A stretch of 64,000 bases of DNA from Thiomicrorhabdus sp965602805 (lineage in GTDB: Bacteria > Pseudomonadota > Gammaproteobacteria > Thiomicrospirales > Thiomicrospiraceae): positions 62,001-126,000 of the forward strand of contig CBFCZK010000004.1 of NCBI GenBank assembly GCA_965602805.1. Direction: 5' to 3'. The first letter of the stretch is position 1. Each line of letters begins with the position of its first letter. Both the position numbers and the translations under genes were made by a program. Under the pieces are notes generated by a model. That model saw only the letters and a list, made by a program, of their open reading frames with translations. It did no database searches and had not been told where the DNA came from. Positions 32,500 to 42,016 of this stretch are shown piece by piece.

Positions 32500-33885
32500 G
32501 TGAGTACATCAGGTTTAAAGAAAATCATGTGGATTGGGACTGGTACTCTTTTGGGTGCCATGATTGCCGTCGGTACAACCGTTTGGGCAGATCGAGAACA
32601 GGCTGTTACGCCTACAGAAGAAACAACATTGTCTTTGCCATTAAAAGAACTGCGTGCGTTTGTCGAAGTATTCGAGCGCGTTTCTCATGACTATGTTGAT
32701 CCTGTCGATGATAAGAAATTACTGGAAGGTGCGATCAGCGGTATGCTTTCCAATCTTGATCCGCATTCGGCCTATCTACCACCAGAAGACTTTACCGAGA
32801 TGCAGGAGCATACCACGGGTGAATTTGGTGGTTTAGGGATGGAAGTTGGTATGGAAGATGGTTTTGTTAAAATCATCTCTCCTATTGATGATACCCCCGC
32901 ACAGAAAGCGGGCATCAAAGCCGGTGACTTGGTCATAAAATTGGGTAATGAGCCTGTTAAAGGTAAGACATTAGGCGAAGCCGTTAAAATCATGCGTGGT
33001 AAGCCTGGCACTAAGCTAGAGCTAACCATTATCCGTAAAGGTGAGGATGCGCCTCTTAAAATCGTCATTACGCGTGCCGTTATCAAAGTCAAAAGTGTTA
33101 AACAACGTATGCTTAAAGACAATATCGGTTATCTGCGTATTAGTCAGTTTCAGATTAGAACAGGAAGTGATTTAGTTAACGGAATTGCTAAGCTTGAAAA
33201 AGAGAATAAAGGGCCTTTAAACGGGTTGGTTCTTGATTTGCGTAATAATCCTGGTGGTGTGTTAACGGCAGCCGTTCAAGTATCCGATGCTTTCCTAAAT
33301 AAAGGATTGATTGTTTATACCGAAGGTCGTATTAAAAATTCACAGATGCGTTTTGAAGCTGAAGCCGGTGATGTTATGGCCGGTAAGCCGATCGTTGTTT
33401 TGATTAATGAAGGTTCGGCTTCTGCTTCAGAGATCGTCGCGGGTGCTTTACAAGATCAGAAAAGAGCTTTAATTGCTGGGCGCACAAGTTTTGGTAAGGG
33501 CTCTGTGCAAACCTTACTACAACTGAATAATGGTGCAGCGATTAAAGTTACCACTGCACGCTATTTCACGCCTTTAGGTCGCTCAATTCAGGCAGAAGGG
33601 ATTGAGCCAGATGTGGAAATTGAGCTAGTGAAGGTTGAGAAAGTAGATGCCGAAAAATCAACACGCGTTAAGGAGAAAGATCTAACGGGTCATATCTCTA
33701 ATGGTAATGGCGATGACGGTCATGATGCTATCGCTGACGTGAAAGAAGATGTTGATACTAAGGCCGTCGATAAAGCGGAAAAGGCTTTGGAAGAGTTAAC
33801 AGAACTGTTAGACAAAGACTATGAGTTAAATGAATCGTTACGTATTATTAAAGCAATGATTCTCGCTCAGAAAATGCAACAGTAA
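32500..33885 (+). CDS. ctpA: C-terminal processing peptidase CtpA (S41)
   Basis: 461 aa from GTG 32500, chosen for GGAG 6 nt upstream; ATG 32488 also is in frame. An N-terminal membrane/signal segment (IMWIGTGTLLGAMIAVGTTVWA) places it in the periplasm. The PDZ domain (EFGGLGMEVGMEDG to KAGDLVIKLGNEPVKG) precedes the S41 domain. The catalytic Ser lies in NEGSASASEIVAGALQD and the catalytic Lys in GKGSVQTLLQL. CtpA trims C-termini of envelope proteins and affects peptidoglycan hydrolases. The C-terminus is charged. Confidence 0.95.
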   Translation: MSTSGLKKIMWIGTGTLLGAMIAVGTTVWADREQAVTPTEETTLSLPLKELRAFVEVFERVSHDYVDPVDDKKLLEGAISGMLSNLDPHSAYLPPEDFTEMQEHTTGEFGGLGMEVGMEDGFVKIISPIDDTPAQKAGIKAGDLVIKLGNEPVKGKTLGEAVKIMRGKPGTKLELTIIRKGEDAPLKIVITRAVIKVKSVKQRMLKDNIGYLRISQFQIRTGSDLVNGIAKLEKENKGPLNGLVLDLRNNPGGVLTAAVQVSDAFLNKGLIVYTEGRIKNSQMRFEAEAGDVMAGKPIVVLINEGSASASEIVAGALQDQKRALIAGRTSFGKGSVQTLLQLNNGAAIKVTTARYFTPLGRSIQAEGIEPDVEIELVKVEKVDAEKSTRVKEKDLTGHISNGNGDDGHDAIADVKEDVDTKAVDKAEKALEELTELLDKDYELNESLRIIKAMILAQKMQQ

Positions 33886-33913
33886 ATTGCTGTAGCTTAA
33901 AGTGAATAACATT

Positions 33914-33949
33914 AAACCACTGCTCTTGAATTAGACAGTGGTTTTTTTT
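33914..33949 (+). terminator. Terminator after ctpA
   Basis: AAACCACTG (914-922) pairs with CAGTGGTTT (936-944), followed by a T-run; 28 nt after the ctpA stop. Confidence 0.85.
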
Positions 33950-34054
33950 GGTGATGATTTTAGGTTTGTCGGAAAATTTATGGGCAAGCTTGCTACATAA
34001 TTTTGGCATTTATGCCATGATTTTTTAACACAATGACAATTTGAGGATAAGGAT

Positions 34055-34606
34055 ATGCCAAAAGTTTTAGTACCTTTAGCACAAGGCTGCGAAGAGTTGG
34101 AAGCGGTGACCATTATTGACCTGTTAGTCCGTGCTGGCGTAAATGTAATTACGGCAAGTCTGGACGATAATCAGGTGATTACTTGTAGTCGTGGTGTGCA
34201 ACTTATTGCTCAAGTGACATTGGAGTCAATGTTAGATGAGACGTTTGCAATGGTGGTTTTACCAGGAGGTCTACCAGGGGCTGATTATTTAGAGCAGGAT
34301 GAACGAGTTTTGAATTTATTGCGTCGTACTGCAAAAGAGGGTGGCGGTGTTGCTGCGATTTGCGCAGCGCCTAAAGTCCTGGTGGCGGCAGGCCTGTTGA
34401 ATGGTCGCCAGGCGACGAGTTATCCGGGTGTGATTGATGTTTTACCAGCGCATGATATGACTTATCTTAACCAATCGGTGGTGGAGGATGGTAACGTCAT
34501 TACTTCAAGAGGTCCAGGCACAGCCATCGACTTTACATTGCGGTTAATCGAAAGGCTAAAGGGGCAGGCGGTACGCTTTGAGGTGGAGACGGGACTTCAA
34601 AGGTAA
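34055..34606 (+). CDS. DJ-1/PfpI family protein (YajL-like)
   Basis: 183 aa, full length for DJ-1/YajL. It starts VLVPLAQGCEELEAVTIIDLLVRAG, with the conserved Glu near 15. The nucleophile-elbow Cys lies in VAAICAAPKVLVAAGLL, and TSYPG and ITSRGPGTAIDFTL are standard family segments. Members protect against glyoxal or oxidative damage and are proposed protein deglycases or chaperones. The gene has AGGAT upstream and appears monocistronic. Confidence 0.92.
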   Translation: MPKVLVPLAQGCEELEAVTIIDLLVRAGVNVITASLDDNQVITCSRGVQLIAQVTLESMLDETFAMVVLPGGLPGADYLEQDERVLNLLRRTAKEGGGVAAICAAPKVLVAAGLLNGRQATSYPGVIDVLPAHDMTYLNQSVVEDGNVITSRGPGTAIDFTLRLIERLKGQAVRFEVETGLQR

Positions 34607-34674
34607 GGGATTAATTTTTCAAATAATAACGGTTAATCTGTATAATCGATAAAAGTACTAGTTTATACGTGTAT

Positions 34675-35133
34675 ATGACTACTCCTTTAACGAAGGCTAG
34701 AGCATTGAATAAAATTTTATTAATCTTCGGTTTTATTTTTACGCTGACGGGCTCTGCAAACGCGGGAGTGTCCGTTATCGTAAATTCGGGCACCGACATT
34801 GAAGCACTTGATACTCAATTGTTGAGCCGAATTTATGCGATGCAATTGCGAAGCTGGAATAATGGTGATTCCATAAAGGTTTTTGTTTTACCTGCCCGAA
34901 ATAAAATTCATCGCGATTTTGTTGTTTCCAATCTTAAGATGCAACCGCATCAGCTTGACCGTCTTTGGAGTCGATTGATTTTTACCGGCACAGGACGAGC
35001 CCCGACGGTCGTTAAAACAGAATTAGAAATGATAAATAGGGTTAGAACGACTGTTGGTGCGATTGGTTATATCAATGTTCAACCCCCTGTAGAAGGCGTT
35101 AAGGTTGTAAGTGGAGATGGTTCTCATGAATAA
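34675..35133 (+). CDS. PstS-like periplasmic protein
   Basis: 152 aa from ATG 34675. TTG 34705, with GAAGG 8 nt upstream, would give a tidy Sec signal peptide (LNKILLIFGFIFTLTGSANA) and may be the true start. The mature part matches the short phosphate-ABC-transporter substrate-binding-like family: VSVIVNSGTDIEALDTQLLSRIY, WNNGDSIKVFVLP, RVRTTVGAIGYI. It is about half the length of PstS, so a sensing rather than transport role is likely. Its end overlaps the porin-like gene by 8 nt. Confidence 0.75.
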   Translation: MTTPLTKARALNKILLIFGFIFTLTGSANAGVSVIVNSGTDIEALDTQLLSRIYAMQLRSWNNGDSIKVFVLPARNKIHRDFVVSNLKMQPHQLDRLWSRLIFTGTGRAPTVVKTELEMINRVRTTVGAIGYINVQPPVEGVKVVSGDGSHE

Positions 35134-36379
35134 AATAATTAAAACATTACTTGTTGGAATTTCAGTTCTTGTGAGCATGCCATCCCAAGCGATTATATTA
35201 AGTGATTCTGCAGAAATACATGGTTTTGTAAGCCAAGGGTATATTTACAGTCCGGATAACCCTTATGCGGGTACAGATTCTAAAACGGGTAGTTATAATT
35301 TCAGAGAAATTGCACTTAATGGATTTTGGGAAGTGAATGACCGTTTTCGTGTTGCTGGGCAAGTGCTAAGTTTGAGAATGGACGAGGCTGATGACGGTGA
35401 GCCACGCATTGATTTCTTATTAGCAGATTATTTAGCGGTTTCTAACGAAGATGCAACCTTTGGTATACGTTTAGGGCGTATTAAGAACCCTTTAGGAATC
35501 TACAATTCAACGCGTGATATCCCGTCTGCAAGGCCTGGTATGAATGTACCGAGTTCGATTTATTTCAGCTCTTTCAGAGATTCGATTCTCGCTACAGATG
35601 GCCTTAATTTGTACGGCTCTTTTGCTTCTGATGTTGGTGTCTTGGCATGGGAAGGTTATGCAGGAAGTCGTGAAATGAAAGACGAAGCAATGGAGTATTA
35701 CTTGTATGGACAGCCGAATGAAGGTGATTTTGAGGAAGTTGCTTTAAAAGGTTTAAAGCTAAGTTTTGTTCCGCAAAGTCAGCATGATTTGAGTTTTGGA
35801 TTGAGTTTCTTGCAAGTGAATACCAAATTAGAAAATGCAATGTCTGTTATTGATGCGGGAACTGCTTATATGATTGATTCAATGACGCCTGGTGTGATAA
35901 TTGATGAGACAAACTACATCACAGGAACTGAGTTAGATTCTCTATTTGCTCTGTTTTCAGTGCAGTATGGTGTTGCAGACTGGCTGTTTTCAGCTGAATA
36001 TCACAATATTTTTAGCGACTTTAATATTGAGATAGCTGGCATGACTCAAAAATTAAACTCGACTTCAGAAGGTTATTATCTACAGGCAGAGTGGTTTGGC
36101 GATGCCAATTGGCACGCTCTGCTACGTTATGAAGAGTTATTTTTGGATGATACCGATCGCAGTGGGGAAGGAAATGCACCGGCTAGTGATCCTTATCATG
36201 GTTATGGTAAAGGGCTGACGTTAGGCGTTAAATGGCTCATTAACAGTGATGTTTCTTTAACAGGCCAAGTTAGTCGTAATGAAGGTACGGCTTGGTTACC
36301 ATCTTTTGATGGTGTGGAGCAAGAGGTCATTAGGAAGTATTGGGATACCTATGCCTTGCAACTCAGTTATCAGTTTTAA
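35126..36379 (+). CDS. Porin-like outer-membrane beta-barrel protein
   Basis: 417 aa from ATG 35126 (GGAG upstream, overlapping the previous stop). A Sec signal (IIKTLLVGISVLVSMPSQA) is followed by repeated amphipathic strands and a terminal aromatic residue (LQLSYQF), typical of an outer-membrane barrel recognised by BAM. Segments such as GFVSQGYIYSPDNPYAG and RLGRIKNPLGIYN resemble OprP/O-like or uncharacterised porins. The operon with the PstS-like and GGDEF-EAL genes suggests a joint role in sensing a solute. Confidence 0.8.
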   Translation: MNKIIKTLLVGISVLVSMPSQAIILSDSAEIHGFVSQGYIYSPDNPYAGTDSKTGSYNFREIALNGFWEVNDRFRVAGQVLSLRMDEADDGEPRIDFLLADYLAVSNEDATFGIRLGRIKNPLGIYNSTRDIPSARPGMNVPSSIYFSSFRDSILATDGLNLYGSFASDVGVLAWEGYAGSREMKDEAMEYYLYGQPNEGDFEEVALKGLKLSFVPQSQHDLSFGLSFLQVNTKLENAMSVIDAGTAYMIDSMTPGVIIDETNYITGTELDSLFALFSVQYGVADWLFSAEYHNIFSDFNIEIAGMTQKLNSTSEGYYLQAEWFGDANWHALLRYEELFLDDTDRSGEGNAPASDPYHGYGKGLTLGVKWLINSDVSLTGQVSRNEGTAWLPSFDGVEQEVIRKYWDTYALQLSYQF

Positions 36380-36398
36380 TGGTTAAGGTGCATTCCTT

Positions 36399-39218
36399 AT
36401 GTTTATAAGTTTGAAATGGAAGGCCGTGGTTTTCCTAAGTATTGTTTTGCTTGTGATTACCTCTGCTTGGGTATCACAAAGCGTCTATAAAAACATTTCA
36501 AACTACGATATTGAAGTCACAAAAAATCACCAAAGCCACCAGCAGGTCTTGCAGCAGTTGATGGCAGATAATTTCTTAAAACTTTCCCAGTTCTCTCAGT
36601 TAATTACTGATAAACCAGAAATTAAAAATAGTCCAGCAACACGCTCTTCCATTGAGCTCAATCGAGCCCTACAGCAGCAGTGGGTTTCTCTTAATATTAA
36701 TATCGGCATTGATTACCTCTCTATCTTGGACTCTGAGGGCACGCCACAGGGTGTCGCCTTCAACAAAGAACTTTTATCAGACACGACAGTATTAGAGAAA
36801 GCTTTAAATCAGTACAATCATCCCGATCTTCGTTTTCAACCACACTCTTTCATTTTTTGTCAGGACGGTTGTATGCAGTTTATTATTGAGCCGTTTGTCT
36901 ACCAGGATGGTTCTGAAGGGGTAATTGTTTTAGGTCAGAATGTCAGTGACGTCATCCGCCGTTACCATGAAATTACCTCATCTGATTTGGCAATTATGAT
37001 TGAATCAGAACACTTCAATCAGGTATTAGGGACTGAGCGTTTTCTTCCTGAGTGGCAAGGTTCCGTTTGGGCTCTGAGCCGTTTTGAAAGCATGTTTCCT
37101 ATTCTTAAAGCTTATAGCCTTGAGAATAGCCTTCTAGCAATGAAAAAAGCTGAACTGTTTACTTTTAACGAAACTCAATACCTCTTTCAGCCGATTGTGG
37201 AATTGAATTATCCGCAACTGGGTGGATCTACCTATTTTATTGATATCAGTGACGAGAGCGCCGATTATAATCACTTAGTCAGTGCTATTTGGAGTGGGAT
37301 TCTTACAGGTTTATTAGGATTGCTAGTATCGGAGTTACTGCTGATCTTAATGTTGTTAGGTCCTTTACAACGTTTAATGCATGTTGCCGAGGCTTTAAAC
37401 CTACTGCCTGTACATAAATATGCAGCCGCACAACAGAGAGTTAATCGAAAGAAAACTTATGTTCGAGATGAGTTAACCCAGTTGGAAGACAGTACTATTT
37501 ATGTCTCATCAGAGCTGGAAAAACTGCATGATGAAGTTGAGCTTTCTAGCGCAAGTTTAAACAAGCAAGTTTTAGCATTATCACGTTCTCGTGCTTTTTT
37601 AGGACGTTTGTTAGACAATGCAAATTTATTCATTATCACTCAAGGGCTTGATTTTAAGATTACCTCAGTCAATGCCATGTTTGAAAATCATACGAGCGGA
37701 ATTGATAAAGATTTTTTACAAGTCTTCATTGATAGGCTTTCCAAGCAAGAGTTTATAGGTGAGATAGAGGCTTTGGTAAAGGACTCGGTTTTTCAGCATG
37801 AGGTTGAGATGTTTTCAGAGTTAGGTGAGCCGCTAGTGGTGTCATGGACTCATACCTTAGTTGAAGATGAGCAGGGTCAAGAGATTATTTTATCCATCGG
37901 AATGGATTTAACGAAGCAGAAACAAGATGAATCAGCATTGAAGTGGATTGCCAACAACGATAGCCTGACCAAGATTGGTAATCGACGCGCCTTTAAAAAA
38001 GATTTAAAGCATTTATTAGACTCCAATATGTCAGGGGCAATTATTTTTATAGATGTTAACCGTTTTAAGCAACTTAATGATTTATATGGGCACGTTGTAG
38101 GAGATCGGGTACTGATTGATATTGCAGAAACGTTAAAGCATCTGACACGCTCCAATGATTACATCAGTCGTTTGGCAGGCGATGAGTTCACCGTAATTTT
38201 GACAGGGGTCACGCCTCCGAGCTTGGAGCAGATCCTTGAAAAAATTGCTAAGGGCTTGATAGGGCAAATAACTCTGCAAGATAACCGCATTATTGAGTAC
38301 AGTGCGAGTTTGGGTGCCGCGCTGTTTCCTGAACATGGCCGTGATGAACAGTCTTTGATTGTACATGCCGATATGGCGATGTATCAGGCGAAAAAGAAAG
38401 GTCTTGATCATTGGCATATTTTTGACCCAGCAGATAATAATTTAGCCGTACTGAAAAAGGATCATGCCTTAACCTCTTTATTGCGTAAGGCAATTGACGG
38501 CAGTGGTTATTTCCATTTGGTGTTTCAGCCTATTCTCTCAATGGAAACTTATGAAATACAACATTATGAAGTGTTGTTGAGATTAGAAAACGAGTTAGGG
38601 GAGTCTGTATTTCCGGATGAATTTATTCCCGCTGCAGAACGCATGGGGTTGATTCGTGGTATTGATGAATGGGTTATCTGCCATGCCTTTCAAAAAATTA
38701 CAGCCGAAACAGCCAAGGGTCATCGAGTGAGTTTCGCCATTAATATCTCAGCACCGACGTTACAATCAAAAGACTTCCCCAGCTCGTTGTTTGCTTATTT
38801 TGATCAGTACCAGGTTGATCCTCGACAAGTGATTATAGAGCTGACAGAAACGGCTTACATTGATAATTTTTCTCAAGTGCTCGTGAATCTAGAATTAATT
38901 CAAAAATTCGGAGTGAAGATTTCTTTGGATGATTTTGGTGTGGGCTTCTCTTCTTTTAGTTACTTGAAAAAGTTACCTTTGAGTTATGTAAAGCTGGATG
39001 GATCTTATATTCGTGATTTACCAAATAATCCGGATAATCAGATCTTTGTAGAAAGCCTCTCAAAAATGGTCAGTGCATTTGGCATGCAAACCATCGCAGA
39101 GTTTGTGGAGGATGAAGAGACTTTACAGATGATAAAAGCTCTTGGGGTTTCTTATGGTCAGGGCTATCATATCGGTAAACCACTCCCTGAATTGCTTTTG
39201 GAAAACAGACTTAAATAA
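36399..39218 (+). CDS. Membrane GGDEF-EAL c-di-GMP protein
   Basis: 939 aa. It has TM1 (about 8-27), a periplasmic sensor region to about 290, TM2 (about 295-320) and a linker with a PAS-like segment (about 400-510). The GGDEF domain has the variant AGDEF near 592 and the EAL domain reads EVLLR near 722, with DDFGVGFSSFSYLKKLPLSYVKLDGSYI. The EAL residues look complete, so phosphodiesterase activity is likely; AGDEF leaves cyclase activity open. It lies 19 nt after the porin-like gene, so the periplasmic domain may read out the PstS-like partner. Confidence 0.92.
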   Translation: MFISLKWKAVVFLSIVLLVITSAWVSQSVYKNISNYDIEVTKNHQSHQQVLQQLMADNFLKLSQFSQLITDKPEIKNSPATRSSIELNRALQQQWVSLNINIGIDYLSILDSEGTPQGVAFNKELLSDTTVLEKALNQYNHPDLRFQPHSFIFCQDGCMQFIIEPFVYQDGSEGVIVLGQNVSDVIRRYHEITSSDLAIMIESEHFNQVLGTERFLPEWQGSVWALSRFESMFPILKAYSLENSLLAMKKAELFTFNETQYLFQPIVELNYPQLGGSTYFIDISDESADYNHLVSAIWSGILTGLLGLLVSELLLILMLLGPLQRLMHVAEALNLLPVHKYAAAQQRVNRKKTYVRDELTQLEDSTIYVSSELEKLHDEVELSSASLNKQVLALSRSRAFLGRLLDNANLFIITQGLDFKITSVNAMFENHTSGIDKDFLQVFIDRLSKQEFIGEIEALVKDSVFQHEVEMFSELGEPLVVSWTHTLVEDEQGQEIILSIGMDLTKQKQDESALKWIANNDSLTKIGNRRAFKKDLKHLLDSNMSGAIIFIDVNRFKQLNDLYGHVVGDRVLIDIAETLKHLTRSNDYISRLAGDEFTVILTGVTPPSLEQILEKIAKGLIGQITLQDNRIIEYSASLGAALFPEHGRDEQSLIVHADMAMYQAKKKGLDHWHIFDPADNNLAVLKKDHALTSLLRKAIDGSGYFHLVFQPILSMETYEIQHYEVLLRLENELGESVFPDEFIPAAERMGLIRGIDEWVICHAFQKITAETAKGHRVSFAINISAPTLQSKDFPSSLFAYFDQYQVDPRQVIIELTETAYIDNFSQVLVNLELIQKFGVKISLDDFGVGFSSFSYLKKLPLSYVKLDGSYIRDLPNNPDNQIFVESLSKMVSAFGMQTIAEFVEDEETLQMIKALGVSYGQGYHIGKPLPELLLENRLK

Positions 39219-39294
39219 TCAGGCTTCAATTCAAGTACACTGTTTTATTAAATGAATGACTGAAAAAATGTTTTAGGTGACGCTCAATAAGAGC

Positions 39295-40134
39295 TTATAC
39301 CGCTTCTGAAATCAAGACCGAGCGAAGGTTCTCCAAACAATGCTCTTCTAGCATCAGCTCTTCACAAGCATTAGAGAGCATTAACTCTACATCTTCTCCT
39401 GAATACGCCGCAAACAAACCCTGAGTTACAATGGCGGATGCCACTTGAATAATTGCAATCAATGTTCGGGCTTTACTGTTTTCAATTGTCGCTAAGTGTT
39501 TCTGGTGGTGTAACAGTATGACCTGATTGAAAAGGGTATCTAATCCCCACTTTTTAGCAACTAGGATTCCAGTGATTGTGTGTGATGTTTGATATTGTTC
39601 AGCTTCTAGTAGCGACGTTTGGAAGGGATGCCCGAGGCTTTTTAAAAAAACCTCCCTGTAATCAGGGAATTGACTTGCCAGTAACATAGTGCCTGCATTA
39701 TGAAATAAGCCTGCAAGATAAGCCTCATCTTCGGATATGTCTACCGTATAGTTGCTGACTTCTGAAGCCATTTTAGCAACATTGAGGCTAAATTCAGAAA
39801 CTTCAACAAAGCCAATATTCTGAGTCTGAATTTGATAGCCGACACTGATGACTAAATTTTGTAGGCGTTTGAGTCCAATAACATTAAGGGCATCACGGAT
39901 GCTTGAAACGGCTACCAAACGAGGCTTTAAAAATGGTGGCAAGTTAGATACTCTTATAACCTCTCCCGCCAAAGTTGCATTTTGGCTAATCAGCTCCTCA
40001 AGCAGCTTCATATCAGGAAATTCATCTTTTGCAAAGAGTTGAGTAATCTCCAAGACCTCTTTTGGCATTGCCGGGATAGGCGTGTTCGCAAAAAGTTGAT
40101 GAGCATTAATCAGTTGTTGTTTTAGAGACTTCAT
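39295..40134 (-). CDS. HDOD-domain signalling protein
   Basis: 279 aa, one HDOD domain: TPIPAMPKEVLEITQLFAKDE, then SSIRDALNVIGLKRLQNLVISVGYQ, AYLAGLFHNAGTMLLASQFP and ILLHHQK. It is a paralogue of the protein at 29895-30755, with the same order of motifs but divergent sequence. It converges with the GGDEF-EAL gene, so it may belong to the same c-di-GMP circuit. That link rests on position only. Confidence 0.9.
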   Translation of the reverse strand: MKSLKQQLINAHQLFANTPIPAMPKEVLEITQLFAKDEFPDMKLLEELISQNATLAGEVIRVSNLPPFLKPRLVAVSSIRDALNVIGLKRLQNLVISVGYQIQTQNIGFVEVSEFSLNVAKMASEVSNYTVDISEDEAYLAGLFHNAGTMLLASQFPDYREVFLKSLGHPFQTSLLEAEQYQTSHTITGILVAKKWGLDTLFNQVILLHHQKHLATIENSKARTLIAIIQVASAIVTQGLFAAYSGEDVELMLSNACEELMLEEHCLENLRSVLISEAV

Positions 40135-40603
40135 AAGTGATAGGGGGCTTTTTAAGTGAACTGTATTTCATAGAGATTTGATATAGATATAAAGGCAATG
40201 AATCAAGATATTGTGCCATATTCAGTAAACTTGATTCACTTATTTTGAACGGTAAAGGCAATAAAATCTCTTATCAATAGTCGGTTGTTGGATAAAAGTT
40301 GATAAAGTTACGCTTCTTTTCGTATGTGGGAGGGTGTGTTTCTGGGGGCTATAAATTAGCAATGGTTCGCTGTTATCTAGATTTCTTGTTTTAATCAACA
40401 AAGCTTTATTTCATTTTCAAACTTCAATCTGAAGCATACAAAGTTCTCAATAAATTATTTTCAATATTTAAAGCGGTCCTATGGTTATAAGTTTTATTCG
40501 TAAATTTGAAACAAAAACCGAGTAACCCGGTCTCCTATTATGAGAAGGTAATTTAATGCTCACAGAATTTATAAACGAATTTTAGTAATCATTGGAGATG
40601 GAC
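40135..40603. other. Intergenic region before the bufferin-like gene
   Basis: About 470 bp, AT-rich, with no gene. It must hold the promoters of the HDOD gene (-) and the bufferin-like precursor (+). No clear operator was found. Confidence 0.4.
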
Positions 40604-40999
40604 ATGAAAACACGTAGAGATTTTTTGAAATTAGCAGGCGCGGCCATGGTCAGCGTCACAGGTGTGGCTTCTGCCAGTGAGAATCCATTTGGTTTTGCAA
40701 AAATGGAGTCAGGTTATACGCAAGTGGCCATGGAAGGTAAATGTGGCGGCGATAAAAAAATGGAAGGTTCATGTGGTGGCAATAAGCCTGCGGTGAAGCA
40801 ACCTGAAGGTGCTTGTGGAGGAATGCAGAAACAACGTATGGAAGGTTCGTGTGGTGGCAATAAGCCTGCCGTGAAACAGCCTGAAGGTTCGTGCGGTGGA
40901 ATGAACAAGCAACCTATGGAAGGCTCATGTGGCTCTAAGCCGACATCAAAAGCCAAAGAGGGTAAATGTGGTGAAGGTAAATGTGGCGCTAAAAGTTAA
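40604..40999 (+). CDS. Bufferin-like RiPP precursor with Tat signal and eight EGxCG motifs
   Basis: 131 aa from ATG 40604 (GGAG 6 nt upstream; an earlier ATG precedes that site). A twin-arginine signal (TRRDFLKLAGAAMVSVTGVASA) directs folded export. The mature chain has exactly eight Cys, each in EGxCG: K, S, A, S, S, S, K, K at the x position. The middle is a duplicated unit (MEGSCGGNKPAVKQPEG). EGKCG Cys residues are modified by MNIO enzymes in bufferins/HvfA peptides linked to copper or metal stress. The MNIO and DUF2063 genes follow. The Tat signal and the number of motifs are notable. Confidence 0.85.
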   Translation: MKTRRDFLKLAGAAMVSVTGVASASENPFGFAKMESGYTQVAMEGKCGGDKKMEGSCGGNKPAVKQPEGACGGMQKQRMEGSCGGNKPAVKQPEGSCGGMNKQPMEGSCGSKPTSKAKEGKCGEGKCGAKS

Positions 41000-41095
41000 G
41001 CCATTATTTAAACCGTTTATTGAGACGACTCCATGGGTCTCAATAAATCACAGATGAAATGCACCACTCTTATTCCGAGAATGGTGTAGAAAATA

Positions 41096-41150
41096 CATCC
41101 CTAAACTACACCGCCTGCAACCAGGCCAGGTTATTTTAGGGATGCTTTTT
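41096..41150 (+). terminator. Hairpin between precursor and maturation genes
   Basis: CATCCCTAAA (096-105) pairs with TTTAGGGATG, followed by CTTTTT. The loop holds an AACCAGGCCAGGTT variant of the dispersed palindrome. It probably attenuates read-through so the precursor is made in excess of its enzymes. Confidence 0.6.
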
Positions 41151-41173
41151 CGCTTTACTCAAATGAGGTGTTT

Positions 41174-42016
41174 ATGTCACAGTTCAGTTACCCTGTAGAA
41201 GGTGTCGGCCTGGGCTTAAGAAGAGACTTTTTTGATGAGGTCTTAGCAACCCCTGACCTTAATATCGACTTTATGGAGCTTGCTCCTGAAAACTGGTTAA
41301 AGTTTGGCGGTCGTCAGGGTAGACAGTTACGAGCTTTAACAGAGCGTCTACCGTTTGTCTGCCATGGTTTATCGCTTGATTTGGGTGGTATTCAGCCGTT
41401 GGATGAAGCTTATATCCACTCGCTTAAAGCGTTCTTTGCTGAACACGATATCTGTGCCTATACTGAGCATCTTAGCTATTGTGGCGACAGTGGTCATCTT
41501 TATGATTTGATGCCGATTCCGTTTACCGAAGAGGCTGTATTTTATGTGGCCGATAGAATTCGCCGAGTACAGGATATTCTCGAGCGTAAAATAGGGATTG
41601 AAAATGTCTCTTTTTACGCCATGCCCAGTCAAGACATGACCGAAAAAGACTTTGTAAATGCGGTGTTGCAAGAAGCAGATTGTGGTTTGTTGTTTGACGT
41701 TAATAACACCTATGTGAACTCGATTAATCACCAGTATGATGCCCAAGACTATATGCAAGCCATGCCGAGTGAGCGCATTATGTATTTACATATGGCGGGG
41801 CATTTTGATGAAGCAGATGACCTGAAAATTGATACGCATGGTCAGCCGGTTAAGCAGCAGGTTTGGTCTTTACTCGAAAAGACCTATCAGCAACACGGTT
41901 TAGTGCCTACCTTATTGGAGCGGGACTTTAATATTCCTCCATTGGCGGAGTTGATGTTAGAGGTTGAGCAAATTCGTGGTTATCAAACAGCCTGGAGACA
42001 ACGAAATGTCATCTAA
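41174..42016 (+). CDS. MNIO family (DUF692) peptide-modifying oxygenase
   Basis: 280 aa from ATG 41174 (GAGG upstream). Family segments are VGLGLRRDFFDEVL, DFMELAPENWLKFGG, FVCHGLSLDLGG, YTEHLSYCGDSGHLYDLMPIPF, GLLFDVNNTYVNSINH, MYLHMAGHFD and LLERDFNIPP. The His/Asp/Glu residues in these bind a multinuclear iron centre in a TIM-barrel fold. These enzymes oxidise precursor Cys residues to thiooxazole or oxazolone/thioamide groups. The substrate here is almost certainly the EGxCG peptide encoded 175 bp upstream. It overlaps the DUF2063 gene by 11 nt. Confidence 0.93.
   Translation: MSQFSYPVEGVGLGLRRDFFDEVLATPDLNIDFMELAPENWLKFGGRQGRQLRALTERLPFVCHGLSLDLGGIQPLDEAYIHSLKAFFAEHDICAYTEHLSYCGDSGHLYDLMPIPFTEEAVFYVADRIRRVQDILERKIGIENVSFYAMPSQDMTEKDFVNAVLQEADCGLLFDVNNTYVNSINHQYDAQDYMQAMPSERIMYLHMAGHFDEADDLKIDTHGQPVKQQVWSLLEKTYQQHGLVPTLLERDFNIPPLAELMLEVEQIRGYQTAWRQRNVI

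Noticed and set aside
40730..40990. CRISPR-like or non-coding repeat in the bufferin-like gene
   Set aside because: The repetition follows codons and encodes EGxCG motifs; spacing is uneven and there are no cas genes.
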